A stretch of 64,000 nt of DNA from Sordaria brevicollis (lineage: Eukaryota > Ascomycota > Sordariomycetes > Sordariales > Sordariaceae), in the NCBI GenBank assembly GCA_033439795.1, contig JAUTDP010000006.1, positions 310,001 to 374,000 of the forward strand, read 5' to 3'. Under the pieces are notes generated by a model, which saw nothing but the letters and a program-made list of their open reading frames with translations, did not search any database and was not told the origin of the DNA. Shown here piece after piece: positions 1 through 12,395 of this stretch. Both the position numbers and the translations under genes were made by a program. The stretch's first letter is position 1; each line of letters starts with the position of its first letter.

Positions 1-264
1 CGATGTCATCGGCATTGCGTAACGTTGAGGCGCCCGTCAATACAAGTAAGGTAGGCTCACTGGACTGGGAGATTCGAACGGCTTCCAGGAAATTGTCAGT
101 CTGAGACGGGATACACTGTAACTCGGAGGCTCTTCAAAACGAGAAAGCGTGAACCGCAGGCAGATACCATAAGAGGTACCTATCTTTCCCGCCATTTCAA
201 CGCGTTGCTCTGCCTCGGTTGATGGGGGGGCCGCCGACACCGTTCCACGGTTGACCTTGACCAC
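1..264 (-). CDS. Possible exons of an unidentified reverse-strand gene, cut by the window start
   Basis: The reverse strand is open from about 264 to 180 and reads VKVNRGTVSAAPPSTEAEQR and onward. A donor (ATAG|GTACCT, intron from 179) pairs with an acceptor after TTCCTGGAAG (intron end 82) that has an ACTGAC branch-like site. The joined frame stays open to base 1 and contains SSEPTLLVLTGAS. There is no ATG at the 5' end of the open segment: the first in-frame ATG is at 195-193, so either the gene starts there or an earlier exon exists further upstream. I do not recognise the family; the LLVLTGA string recalls nucleotide-binding strands, but that is too little for a function. Confidence that it is coding is low. 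Confidence 0.3.
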
Positions 265-883
265 AGAGCCCCATTATCACCGCCAGCCGCCCGCATTCTC
301 CACTCTTTGCCCCATGCAATTGCGGAGGTGACTTCCCATCAGCTGCCTGCACTTTAACATCCCGTCAACCCCCTCGCCGCCGTTTCATCCCATCATCCAT
401 TTTCAGCCCGTGGCGTACAATTAGATCTCAATCGAACTTTCCAACATCGATCGCATTGTAACAAACCGTATAGGAAGGCTGCAGGTGAACCCTACGTCAA
501 CAAGGCGCACCAGATTTCCTTTACGCATTTCATTAATATACCCTTCCGCTGAGCCGAGAATTGCACCTTTGTTATAACACACCAACAACCCGCCTCTTCT
601 TGTACTACACACTCGTCATCCCGTTAGCCGCATCTTGTATTGACACACATCCGTTGGAGTTATTCATCTTTATCTGTTACGAAAACCACGACCACGATAC
701 CATAACCCGTCACGAATATCACCATCCCGTATCTCACCAAGAAAATCGATAATCATTACATATCTCTACCGATCCAACATCTCTTCTACAATCTACTACA
801 AGACCGATCCCGGTTCCCCGGTTTCCCCAGTTTCCCCGGATATCTCGACATCGAAGCGGACTCCACTCTAAGCCGACCTCACG
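265..883. other. Upstream region of the Lon gene; no gene seen
   Basis: No convincing coding frame. The 100 bases before the Lon ATG are pyrimidine-rich with repeated CGGTTCCCCGG/TTTCCCC runs (about 808-842), typical of a fungal core promoter and 5' UTR. If the reverse-strand gene at 1-264 is real, this would be a shared divergent promoter. Confidence 0.5.
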
Positions 884-3800
884 ATGGCTCCCGCCCGAGC
901 ACCGATGGTCACGATACCGCTTCTTCCCCTTCCCAAGGGCACCATTCTCCTACCAGGCGTTGTTCAGCGTATCGCAGTTTCGTCTAACAGGCCCGACATC
1001 GCCTCACTGCTCGCCGCCGTCTACGCAAAGGCGGCATCCAAAACCCCCAACGGACGCATCGATACCATCCCTATTGCCTGCGTACCCTTGGCATCCCCCT
1101 TGCTCGGACCTGAGGGCCATCTCCTGATCGAAAATGGCGATAACAAAACCGAACCCACCGTCGCTGTTGATCCGGCAAAGGCTTCCAAGGCCGACCTCTT
1201 TCCATATGGTGTTGCTGCCAAGATCACCGGCGTTGAGGGGCGTGGTACGGGCGAGTTCACCTTGCTGGTCGAGGGTGTGACATGGATCCATGTCGAGAAG
1301 GTTATCTCGGACAAGGCCTACCTGGAAGGCAAGGTTTCCAGCTATGCCGACCCTGCTCTTATTACAGACTCCGCCCTTGATGAGCTCTTCATGTCTCTTA
1401 AGATGCTCTCCAGGCAGTTTGTCACTATTCTCCGGCTATCTTCCCTTCTACCGCAGTCATCCGGCACCCCTGGCCTTTCACCTCTGCTTGCTCGGCGCCT
1501 CGACTTCTACATCGCGAAGCAGAAGTACCCCGGCGCCCTCGCAGACTTCATGGCCAACATTCTCGAATCCACATATGAGGAAAAGCTGCACATTCTGACT
1601 CTGATTGATGTTAAGGAACGTGTGGCTAAGGTCATTGAGCTGCTTGACCGCCAGGTAACAAACATCAAGAACAGCATGAAGATCACCACAATCACAGCCA
1701 CGAGCTTGCCATTCCCGATGGAACCCGAGTCGGCAAAGCCTGGAAAGGTCAAGCCGCCTGTAAAGGTCCCAGGGCAAGGAGTAGGCATGCCGTTCCCGGG
1801 CCAAGGCGGCTTCATGGGACGAGGTGGAAACCCGGATGAAGACCAGGAGCCCAATGAGATCGAAGAGCTGCAGAAACGACTCGATGCCGCGCAACTCAGC
1901 CCTGAGGCCGCCAAGGTGGCTGATCGCGAGATCAAGAGACTAAAGAAGATTCATCCCGCCCAGGCTGAGTATGCCGTTACTCGCACATATCTCGAGACCT
2001 TGGCGGAGATCCCTTGGACTGTCACTACGGATGACCGCTTGGGTCCGGATACGCTTAACCGGGCAAGGAAGCAACTTGACGAAGATCACTACGGACTAGA
2101 CAAAGTCAAGAAGCGCCTGCTCGAGTATCTGGCAGTCCTTCGCCTCAAGCAAGCCATCAATGATGACGTGGACCACCAGATCAAGCAGATCGAGCAGGAA
2201 CTCGGAGTATCATCCTTGGGCGGTAAGGAAGATGCTGCTCAACCTTCTGCTATCGACCTGAGTGTTGACGAGAAGGCCAAGACCGGTGGTGCGAAGCTTG
2301 AGGCCTTGAAGAGCAGGCGCATGGTTGACAAGTCTCCTATCCTCCTCCTGGTTGGACCTCCAGGTGTTGGAAAGACGAGTCTTGCTCGATCTGTCGCAAC
2401 TGCTTTGGGAAGAAAATTCCATAGAATATCTCTCGGTGGTGTGAGAGACGAAGCAGAAATTCGTGGTCATAGACGTACCTATGTGGCCGCCATGCCGGGT
2501 CTCATCGTTCAAGGTCTGAAGAAAGTAGGCGTAGCAAACCCTGTCTTCCTCCTCGACGAGATTGACAAGGTTGGCGGCTCAAGCATTCACGGTGACCCAT
2601 CGGCGGCTATGCTCGAGGTTCTCGATCCCGAGCAGAACCACAACTTTACCGACCACTACGTAAATGTTCCGATTGATCTCAGCAAGGTGTTGTTCATTGC
2701 CACGGCGAACAGTCTCGACACAATTCCTGCACCATTGCTGGATCGAATGGAGACAATCTACATTCCGGGCTATACGACTCTCGAAAAGCGCCACATTGCA
2801 ATGCAGCACTTGGTGCCTAAGCAGCTCCGGGTCAACGGCCTTGACGAATCACAGGTTTCCTTCACCCCAGAAGTCGTGTCCAAGATCATCGAGTCGTACA
2901 CGCGGGAGGCCGGCGTGCGCAACCTGGAGCGGGAGATCTCGTCCGTTGCGCGTGGCAAAGCCGTCGAGTTCGCCGACGCCAAGGACTCGGGACATCCTGA
3001 GAACTATAATCCTCAGCTGACTGTAGACGACCTGGAGAAGTTTTTGGGTATTGAGAAGTTTGAAGAGGAGATTGCCGAGAAGACTAGCCGTCCGGGAATA
3101 GTGACTGGACTGGTTGCGTATAGCTCGGGTGGAAACGGCAGCATTCTCTTCATCGAGGTGGCTGATATGCCAGGCAACGGCAGTGTCCAGCTGACTGGCA
3201 AACTGGGCGACGTGTTGAAGGAGAGTGTCGAGGTGGCCCTGACTTGGGTCAAGGCGCACGCGTATGAGCTTGGACTCACCCAGAGTCCGAATGAGAACAT
3301 CATGAAGGACAGGAGCATTCATGTGCATTGCCCCTCCGGTGCCGTTCCCAAAGACGGACCCAGCAGCGGCATCGCGCAGGCGATTGCCCTCATTTCCTTG
3401 TTTTCGGGCAAGGCTGTCCCACCAACCATGGCCATGACGGTAAGCATTTCCCAAAATCCATTCCTTCGGTTCCCTTCAGTCTCCTTTGTAGTCCCATTCC
3501 TGTTTGTTTTGGGCTCCCTCCTTTCTCGAAGCAGGGCAAGGCAAAGCGGATCTTACGTCCGTTTGGCTTTCCCGATATGGATAGAGGGACGAAAGACTGT
3601 GCTTCCTTAGTACCTGTGCAAGGCTAACACGACGTTTGTTTCTGTGTCACAGGGTGAGATTTCCCTCCGAGGACGGATCACGGCCGTCGGGGGCATCAAG
3701 GAGAAACTTATCGGAGCGCTCCGGGCGGGTGTCAAGACGGTTTTACTCCCGGCGCAAAACCGCAAGGACGTGAAGGACTTGCCCCAGGAAGTTAAGGATG

Positions 3801-4003
3801 GATTGGAGATCATCCATGTCAGGTAGGTTTCTTCTTGTCTGATATATGAGACTCCCCTCTTAGGACCCTGGCGTTTTGGGCACCTGATTTGCTAACCACC
3901 TCTCACTTCTTTAAGCCATATCTGGGAAGCCATTCGTTACGTTTGGCCAGATGGCCATTGGCCCAGCGAGCACGACCATCCGAGCGTCGAGAGTCGTCTC
4001 TGA
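884..4003 (+). CDS. Peroxisomal Lon protease (LONP2/Pln type)
   Basis: ATP-dependent Ser/Lys protease that degrades damaged or unfolded matrix proteins in peroxisomes. Model: exons 884-3439, 3653-3822 and 3916-4003, giving 937 residues. The N-terminal substrate-binding LON domain (about 10-250) opens with [21 protein letters not shown] Gly/Pro-rich linker ([14 protein letters not shown]) follows. The AAA+ module has Walker [12 protein letters not shown] and Walker [11 protein letters not shown]. The C-terminal protease domain has the catalytic Ser in [10 protein letters not shown] and the catalytic Lys in [16 protein letters not shown]. The last residues are SRL, a type 1 peroxisomal targeting signal, which separates it from mitochondrial Lon; no mitochondrial presequence is evident. 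Intron 1 is 213 bases with an acceptor at GTGTCACAG; intron 2 is 93 bases. The start is the first in-frame ATG; an alternative lies at codon 8. Family assignment is secure. Confidence 0.95.
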
Positions 4004-5638
4004 ATTAGGCTACCTACAAGAAGTTTAGCATACACAACCTCATCATTATGCGTTGCGTTGTATACACGGAGTTATGAGTTTGGTTTCGTTGCATAGCAGG
4101 TGCTGTGGTTGGTAATAGCGACTTGCCATTGATGCTTGTTAGTGCACGAATGTTACCAAAGATAATTAGTATCACCACTCCTCTCCACTCCATCTGTTTT
4201 CTTTTTTACCCCCTTTCCACTCTGAAACGAGTAATGGGCGTATGCATGTTGGCTGCTGATATTCTATAGTCGCTCAGTCAAGCGGGCCGGTAGCACCATG
4301 TCCACCAAATAAGCGGACGACGGCGAAGGAATAGATAGTGAGCATCTATTATTTCAATACATTCAGAATTCACCCATACTCAACGGCTAAATGATAATGA
4401 TCAGTATAGTCGAATCTCTTTCCACTGTAGCGGCGCATATGATTGATATCAAGTTGGTTAACTACCCCTGGACATCTATCTTCCTACACTGTTTGTTCAT
4501 CGAATGTTCCCCAAATTTTCTAGACCTCACTGCCTCACCCAAGTCTTCGGTACCACTTTCGTCGCAGATAGATTGCTGCCTTTGCAGTTGCTCGCCTACC
4601 CTATCGCCTACAACAGTTTCTCGGTAACTATCCGAGACAGCTGTGGTGGAAAGTTCATCTTTGCCATGGTATAGGTAGATAGGTAGACGGGAGTATACGT
4701 ATGCTGTGTATGTGTGGAGGCAAGTAAGCAGATGCACCGGTGAATATGCAATGCAGATATGTTTTGCATGAAAACCGATGGACGGATGGATGGATGGGTG
4801 GGTGGGTGTATCTATATATGTATGGCGGGTAGGCACAGCTGCGGAGCTGCCTGGCGGAGGTTAAGACGGACGGCTGGACCGTTGGAAGCAATGGATATGG
4901 ATGGTTCCCAACAGGAAGGCAGGCAGGAACCTAAGCGGCCCAAACCAAGGCCAAGGCCGGAGTGTTTGTTTGATTGGAGGGTCAAAGAGGAAAGGTACTG
5001 ACTGGTAGTGAGGCGTTGATGAGATGTGTACAGATGCTGTGTAATGCCACATGACAGAATTGTGCGACTGTTACACGGCAGATTCACATAGCTACCTGCG
5101 GATGGATTCTCAGGATGTGTGCAGAATATGCGCGGGAATTGTGTGGAAACTTATCACCTCATTAGCAGGCAAGAGGCAAGTGAAAAATGCTTATTGACTT
5201 GAGTTTGTGGTCGGCTGAATAGTGAGGTTATCCAGCTTGGACCGGTCCGGTTTGTCTCATGGTGGACGACCCTTTGCTACAAGAGATGTGAGGGACGGGT
5301 TCTATATGCTTGAACGTCGTTTAGAAGTAGAAGGTCAGCTAAACAGGGGTTCTATCAAGGTCACAAAGCAATGAAACCTGTTCTATGATCACTTACGTTC
5401 TTTCATGTGGTGGGTTGGGTCAAGATGATTGTTTAGTAGAGGTACTGTCCTGGCCTCGGTTGATAACATGATGAAACAAGCTCGAGTGTGACTGAGAATT
5501 GTCCGCAGATGAACAGACACAAGAGAACCGATGAGATTCCAGCTATTGCGCCGGACTGGATCCAGGGCATCCATCATGTACAAGAAGCTTAATCCACTCT
5601 GTGGCCGTGTCCTGAACAGTCATAAACAGAAGAGAGAG

Positions 5639-5680
<42 letters not shown>
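5639..5680. repeat. Homopolymer A tract, 42 bases
   Basis: An uninterrupted run of 42 A, preceded by a short AGAGAGAG stretch and followed by A-rich GAAAAGAAAACC sequence. It faces the T44 tract 320 bases downstream, so the two are complementary. Confidence 0.95.
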
Positions 5681-5682
<2 letters not shown>

Positions 5683-5998
5683 AAAGAAAACCAAGAAAGA
5701 GAAATCTCAATTACCATTGTACGGGTTGACGGGAACCTCTTTTCCTTTGGACTCAGCTGGCATTCCCAACTTCATGGTTACGTCCGCGGCTACTTACATG
5801 GAAGAGCGCCTTTTCTCCCTTGGTCTGGGACTATGCGCACCATGGATTCGGTGTCGTGACTTGGAGGCCTGGCGTCTTTGTGAGGTACTGGCTCCGTCTC
5901 TGTTATGTTCATGTTTTATTTTGATGTTTTTGTTTCGCATAAGAGGTGAGCTCAACGAGGGAGGTGATTCCATAACTGAGTATAGTGTACATTATCCA

Positions 5999-6000
<2 letters not shown>

Positions 6001-6044
<44 letters not shown>
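6001..6044. repeat. Homopolymer T tract, 44 bases
   Basis: An uninterrupted run of 44 T. On the reverse strand it is an A44 run beginning 44 bases after the stop codon of the 6088-6582 frame, which resembles a poly(A) tail. Confidence 0.95.
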
Positions 6045-6087
6045 CATTTTCTCACTCAGTATCTCTCACAAATCAACATGCTGCTGC

Positions 6088-6582
6088 TCATAATTGGACC
6101 TTGAAGTTTGACGTAGAGATAGTTGGCATAAACTTGCTAAGAAAGTTCTGGTAGAAGGTGAGGATATTTAGAGGTTGACCTTGATTGAGGTATATCGATA
6201 GAGCCAGCCGTACATGCGATGAGATATGAAAAGCTTGTGGATGGAATTTATATGTGATAGAGTGAATAGCGACAGTGAGTTCTGGATATCTCTTGAGGAT
6301 CTTTAGTCCTTGAAGAGCAAGCCCACTCACTGTTTGGTAAAATCGCGAGAGGCAGCAAAGATTCCCACATATGTGATCATGGCGAGCATTGTTCAGATAT
6401 TCAGAAACGCTTGTAGAAGGATTATGTTTACATCTATTCGAGGTGATGCCGATATACCTCTCGGATAAAATCAAAGAAACTGCGGTGAGGGAGATGTCCC
6501 CATCGTGAGTAGGTAGCCTTTCGTCATAATTTGGCGACGGCAAAGGTATTGGAATTTTCCATATCCGCAGAGTACGAAGCAC
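6088..6582 (-). pseudogene. Unidentified 164-codon frame followed by A44; possible truncated retrocopy
   Basis: A reverse-strand open frame that includes FYQTVSGLALQGLKILKRY and ends FNVQL-like (NFKVQL, stop TGA at 6090-6088). It has no ATG at its 5' end: the first codon counted is GTG, and the frame is open upstream only to a TAG. Forty-three bases after the stop comes an A44 run on the same strand. A 5'-truncated frame with a 3' poly(A) is what a retroposed cDNA or LINE tail looks like. The protein is not recognised, and chance openness cannot be excluded. Confidence 0.25.
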
Positions 6583-9500
6583 TCGTCTACACCTTCCCTA
6601 AGTGACGATGGAAAATTTTCACTTAAAACTGTCGTTACGCTCGATTGCTCTTTCCTCTGTTCATAGCGACGAACGATTTCGGGTCTTTCTAGGGAAGGAA
6701 CAGTTCACGCTGCATGTATTCAGGATCATCATGCGCTGATATGCTTTTGCATCATAAGTACGTATGGAATGTAATTGAACACTTGATTTCATTATGGTGT
6801 TCACCTTTTAAGTCGTCATTTTACGCTCGAATACCCGAGTAAAACGACTTAGAGCAATTCGGTACCCTTTCTCATCATGCAAAGCTACCTGGGGAAATCA
6901 AAACCAAGTCGAGAAACGTAAAAGACGTTTTCTTCCCAGAGAGAAGCGTCATCGAAAATACCGGTTTTGACGAGATGCAAGCCTGGACGCTTGGAATTCC
7001 TGGTTGACCGATCCTGCTTCCCAAGGCATTTTGCTCGGCTAGTTATTTGACTTCTCCAGTCTGCTTTAATTCCAATCTTCACCGTCTACATCTTGAGAGA
7101 TAAGTCTCATGGAATCACAACCTGCGGTCTTAGACCACTATGATGGGAACTCCCCGGAAGTGTGTGTTTACCTCAGCGCTCCTTGGGATAGAGACATTGA
7201 GAAGACCAGTCACATTCACCGATCGTAGGTTTTCTTTGGTAAAAGGATTGAAAGTCCATTACAAGCCCACATGGTTATGGCGCGGGCCCCATCACAACCG
7301 GCGTGATATGATGACATGATTTTTTTTTTCCTCGGACTCGAGCCGAAGGCGGGAGAAGAATTCCCGTGAAAAACCTTCCAAGTATCAATAATCAAAGCTA
7401 CCAGGACTATCACAATGTTTCCATCAAGTTCCATTCCCAAGACAGTTACCACATGGAATCAATATCAGGTCCGTAGTGGCAACGCCCAACAGAAACACCG
7501 AGTCTCAGCGCTACCAGTCACAAATGTAATTTCCACAAGTCGCTTGTTCTTTGCCCGTCTAGAAGGCTCAGCCACCGAAGATTTCCTCCATGTTGACAGA
7601 TGTGGTAAGCCCTATTCTTCACATGACGGGTTTGAGATGGGCCTGTTCCATGACCAAAACTTTACTTCTTGTGAGCATCTAGGGTGCAATTTAGAAGAGT
7701 TCAAAATTTGACAGCTGTCAACTTGTTAAAGACCTGTTAGTAGACCCTTTACTGGCGTGAGGCATAATTTAGGCTCGTTTCCTGAAACAAAACTGCTGGT
7801 TCAATAAACGGCTTCCATAGACGATTCCCGCACGAACAGTAACAATAGTTAATTCATGGCATGGCTAGGAGCGAAGCATGAAGGGAACCCGTAGAGTTTC
7901 TTTCAGCTCCTGACCGAAAACATCGAGTGTTCTCCAAGCCTACGTCAATTGCAGCCTAGGAGCAAGTACGAAAAAGATGTTAAAAGAATGAGCAGGACTT
8001 ACAGCTCATTCGAACCCTCTTTTTGCTTCTCTTGAACCAAATCGACACTCATGAGACATACGATGGCGAGAAAGTATGTGATGTGATAATATAACCGCTT
8101 CACACAGTGAGAAAATATTTTCTCCAGAGGACTGACTCCATGGAATGACGCAAACGGTCTCAGTTTAATGCTGAAAGAGTGTCTCGGATCATAGAACACA
8201 CCATCGAACAACAACAGACTGTGCCAGCGTCTAGTGTCGTAAATGACATGACTGGAAGGAGGTTTTTGGGGGAAAGTTGTCGAGCGGGAGCGGGACCATC
8301 CAACCGAAGCCGGGCCACTTTCAGCCAAACAATTAACTGTAAAATTTCCGCTTTTTGTGACGTTCTTACGAAGCATTTGCTCGCATGGCAATTTGAAGAC
8401 GGCTGCCCGATGTGGTTCCCCAGTGGAGAGAAGCGGATCTCATAAGGAGTCCTCCATAAGCCATGAGGCAGTGGATACAGAGCAGGGCTGACGTTGGCCC
8501 TAGATCCCTGATAGTTCGGGTCATTTTATTGTCCTGTGGAGACTGGAGAAGACTTGGAGGAGGGAAGTGAAGGATGGAAACCCTCAAGGGGAACCGAAAT
8601 CCCCTGGACGACATCTAATAGTGGATGTTTCTCGCAAGTATGGTCTACATCCTGTGTTGAGTGATTGTCTGGTTACCTCTTAAGAATGAATGGGCCGGGT
8701 AGGCTGTTCGCGTGGTTGATAGTGGTGGGTCTGAACATGGACACACTTAAAAGACAGGCCGCCCAAGCCGTTCCGTCAGTCCCCTGTCCCAATCTCTTTT
8801 CCTCCTCCCAGGCTTGGTCGTAGTAGTCGGCAAGTCTATTGGGATGAAGCCATTTTGACCTGCAGCCTACTAAGACATTTGGCCGTTTTGTTTGACCCAC
8901 CACGGCAAAGTTCTCGACATATCGTGATTTCCAAACCGGACGAGTAGACGACCATCCAGTCCAGGGCCCTGGTAGCCGGTACGGGAACTATGGGCGATAT
9001 TGTAGGGTGTGTTGGTGTTGGCATTGGCGTTGTTGGTTGTTGAAGGAGGAATATTACCAATGTGAAATTTCTTACCTGGCAATATAATGCGTCAATCATT
9101 CGACTTGGCACCCGCTGTCAGTCATGGCATGTCTTTGGTGTTGCCCCAATCTGATAAAAAGCAAAACTTTAACAAGAGAGGGCTGTGAGCTAGAAGTTGT
9201 CACAAAAAGCCATAGCCCCAGAAGCCTTTTAGCGTACTATAGTGTAAGTGACCTGATTATGCCCCGGAATGGTTCAGCGGCAGGGCGCCGACAAGAAATG
9301 ATCTGCACTGGTCTGTCTTTCAGTTACGTGTAACGAAGAAGGAAGAAAAGCCAAACCTGGCAAGCAGATGGACCTCTTCGTGTAGAGACAGAAGAGAGGT
9401 GACTCGGGAGAAAGTATCCTTGCTGTCAGTCGCTGACAATGGGAATTGTCATGATGCCTGTCGTCGTCCGAACCGCTCGTCACTGTGGAGTTCATCCACA

Positions 9501-9867
9501 TTCATTTCAAGACTGCTCGTGGCGTTCCACCGAACAGAAGGAACAACCGAACCAGATGTCTGTGCTTTCCACAAAAGACAGCGGGCGCACCGCCAGCGGC
9601 GCCATCACATCTCACCGGCTCGAAGTCGGGCCACTCCTTCCCGCAACTTGAAGTCTTGAACTTCTCAGGGCAACTCCACTTGTCCGAAAACAGAATGGGG
9701 GAAGTTGCTTTTGGCGACTTCATGGGCCAACGAGAACGCTCTGAAGCGCTCTTACCAAGCTCTAGGTAAGCTCTGTGTGTAAGTGTTAGCCGAGAAGAGA
9801 CAAACACGGCAAGAACGAGGACCCCGCGGTCATCAATGTCGAATGGCGAACATCCACATACAATATA

Positions 9868-9892
9868 AGACTGGTTTGTTTATTAGCGCGGT
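9868..9892 (+). repeat. Left terminal inverted repeat of the Tc1/mariner-type element
   Basis: Begins AGACTGGTTTGTTTATTAGC and continues CGGT. It pairs with 12369-12393 with three mismatches and is flanked by TA. Confidence 0.9.
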
Positions 9893-12368
9893 TCTTAGGA
9901 TCCACCTCCCGACAGGGGGGTAAGCTGGTCTGTGCACTACAATATACAACATCCTATTAGTCAATTTATTAAACGATAGTCTATACACCTACTTAGTCAT
10001 ATTAATTAACCGTAAACTCGGTACAATAGGACTAGGGTAAAAAACGCTATACGCGTTTTACTACGCCACTGGGTCCCTTTTAAGAAGGATTATAGGGTAT
10101 TTAAGTCTCTACCCGCTAAAAATCTTCTTAAAACGTACTATAACTATATTAGAAATATAGTAAATACTAAATAATTACCGAGCGCTAATAAATTATAATT
10201 TTTAAATACCCTTATTCAAACGCTTTTAAACGGACTAACCTTTTAAATTAATCAAATTAGTTAAAATTAGTTAAATTAACTAGAATTAAATCGTTCGATT
10301 CACAGGTTAAAAAGGCTAATCCTCTAGTAGTTCTATTAATAAATTTCGTTCCTTATTATTTATTTTTTTTAATATATTATTTACCCGCTAGCCCTTTCAC
10401 CCTAATTTTTATTTATTTTATTACTTTATTTAATTAATTATTTTATATTAATTATTTATAAAATAGTCTATAAATTATTTTAATAAATTATTTAAACCCT
10501 TTAAATTAATTGGGTATTTAGAATCTAACTTCTATCTTTTAACGAATATAACCCTATTCGCTCTAATAAAGAGGATTTTAGAGATTATAATTTTAAAACC
10601 TTTAATTCTAATTCTAATATTTCTTTAATTTTTAACGACTTTAATAATAATAATAATAATAATATTAATTTTATTACCCCCCTTATTGCTACGCTTTATA
10701 AATAAATTATTCGGAAGGTTATTACGAATCGTTTTAACCAATTACTATTCTTTAAAAATTAGCGCGCTAATTGTACTCTAATAATAGTATCTACGGCTAC
10801 CTTATTTCGTAATATTATCGATTTAATAGCTTTATCCGATAAGGAGAACGAGCTTCCTTACCCTCTTAGCGTATACCCTCGCCGCTTAAGTTTTCGTCCT
10901 CGCTTTCCAGTCGTACTTAGTAAGTAATATTTTACTTATAATATAATCTCTATATTAATTAGGATTTTAATTACCCCGGTAAACCGGACTAGCCTACTCG
11001 CCGTATTGCGTACCCTATACGTAAACGCCTTAATTTTAGCCGGTTATTTAGTTAATAAATTTAACCGGTCCTCCTTTACCCCTAAATTTAAAGGCCCCAC
11101 GCCGCCCCCTATCGACCGTCTCCCGCCGTGCGCCCCCTTTATAAATATTACCAACCTTTTTTTTTCCTAATATTATATTAGCCCGGTTTATTAATTTATA
11201 TTTATTATATACGAAGAGAAGATTATAATTAAAATACTATATTTTTATACTAACCTTTCTTATATTTAAATTACTTATATTCTAAACTTTATAAAAAGGT
11301 AAGTCGCGTATACCGTCGTTGTATATAATTAATTTAATTTCGGGCAATATAACCGCCTTTATATTATCCCTAAAGAGATTCGCGAGTAAATAAAAGTATT
11401 TTTACAAATTCTATGCTATTCGAAGAAATTTCTACCGTAATTTAAAATTTATAAAATTCTCCTTATCCTATAATTATATAATACCCGCGTAATTTAAAGC
11501 GCTATATAATTTATTAGCGCGCGGCGGATCCTTTAACCGATTAAATAACCGCTAAGCTTTAAAAACCGTTAATTGTATATATAATTTACTTTACGCTAAT
11601 TAAAGTTAATTAATTAAAATTAGGATAAATAGATATAGTTTAATAAGATTTAGATTAATAGCTTTAATTTTAATTATAAATATATTACTATTTTCCCTGG
11701 AGAAGACCTTAATAAAATAGTTTAAATTCGTTAAAAGGTTAACGGTTGGATATTTTAGGGTTATTTTGCCAATAGCGTTAAGGGCCTTTATATAATCTGG
11801 GATAAGAGTTAGGGTAAAATTAATTCGGCTACGTATTAATAATATATTTTATTATTACTTTATTCCTTTTAAATCGCGGACTAAATTCGGGTAATTTAAT
11901 AAAATAATACGCTTATTTATATATTTCGCGTAATAAAGGCAATATTTAACGAATTATTCCTAATTAACTAATAAGTTAAATAGCTTCCCTATTCCCTTAA
12001 TTTGAATTCTATTAAATATATTTGGCTTTAGATAAAATACTAGATTGAATGTATTTACTTAATTAGACCGATTAAGAATGCCCTTAGGGATATTATCGAG
12101 GAGGCGTAGGTTATTTACCTAGAATCGTATATAAAGAGATTTGTATATTTAATGCCTAAGCGGTTGCGGGCTATTATCTAGGCGAATAGTGGATATATTG
12201 GCTATTAATTTTTAATATTTTAAATCCCTATTTCTATACTTTAAATCCCCTATTTCTAACGTTAAATAATATATAATAATATTTATAATGTATTAGTTTT
12301 AGTTAATTTTAGCTTGAAATCAATGTGTTCTATTGGCTTAACATCCTTGTTTTCCCCCCCTATTTTGT

Positions 12369-12393
12369 ACCGCACTAACAAACAAACCAGGCT
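12369..12393 (-). repeat. Right terminal inverted repeat of the Tc1/mariner-type element
   Basis: Read on the reverse strand it begins AGCCTGGTTTGTTTGTTAGT, matching the left end. It is followed by the TA at 12394-12395. Confidence 0.9.
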
Positions 12394-12395
12394 TA

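Larger units (their letters stand above)
4004..9867. other. Gene-poor spacer with low-complexity tracts
   Basis: 5.9 kb of normal base composition with no recognisable gene. It holds a GGAT/GGGT run (about 4778-4808), an A42 tract (5639-5680), a T44 tract (6001-6044) and an unplaced 164-codon reverse frame (listed separately). Small open frames elsewhere show no family signature, no consistent splice sites and overlapping alternatives on both strands, so I do not call them genes. The region could contain decayed genes or long untranslated RNA. Confidence 0.5.
9868..12393 (+). mobile_element. RIP-inactivated Tc1/mariner-type DNA transposon
   Basis: The ends form 25-base inverted repeats (9868-9892 and 12369-12393; 22 of 25 match; core CTGGTTTGTTT) flanked by TA on both sides (9866-9867, 12394-12395), the hallmark of Tc1/mariner insertion. 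The 2526-base interior is AT-rich and stop-ridden. On the plus strand near 11984-12026 it still reads LPYSLNLNSIKYIW, a mutated form of the family's DDE-domain SPDLNPIEHxW motif. Further on (about 12150-12210) comes YLMPKRLRAII followed by a GY/GY ending, like Tc1 transposase C termini. All deviations look like C-to-T or G-to-A. The element cannot encode a working transposase. Classification is by motif and target site, not by search. Confidence 0.85.

Noticed and set aside
2849..3454. 201-codon reverse frame within the Lon gene
   Set aside because: Fully antisense to conserved Lon ATPase/protease sequence.
3440..3610. Unspliced C terminus of the Lon frame (KHFPKS-type tail)
   Set aside because: It is intron 1 read through; splicing to 3653 restores the protease Lys motif and the SRL end.
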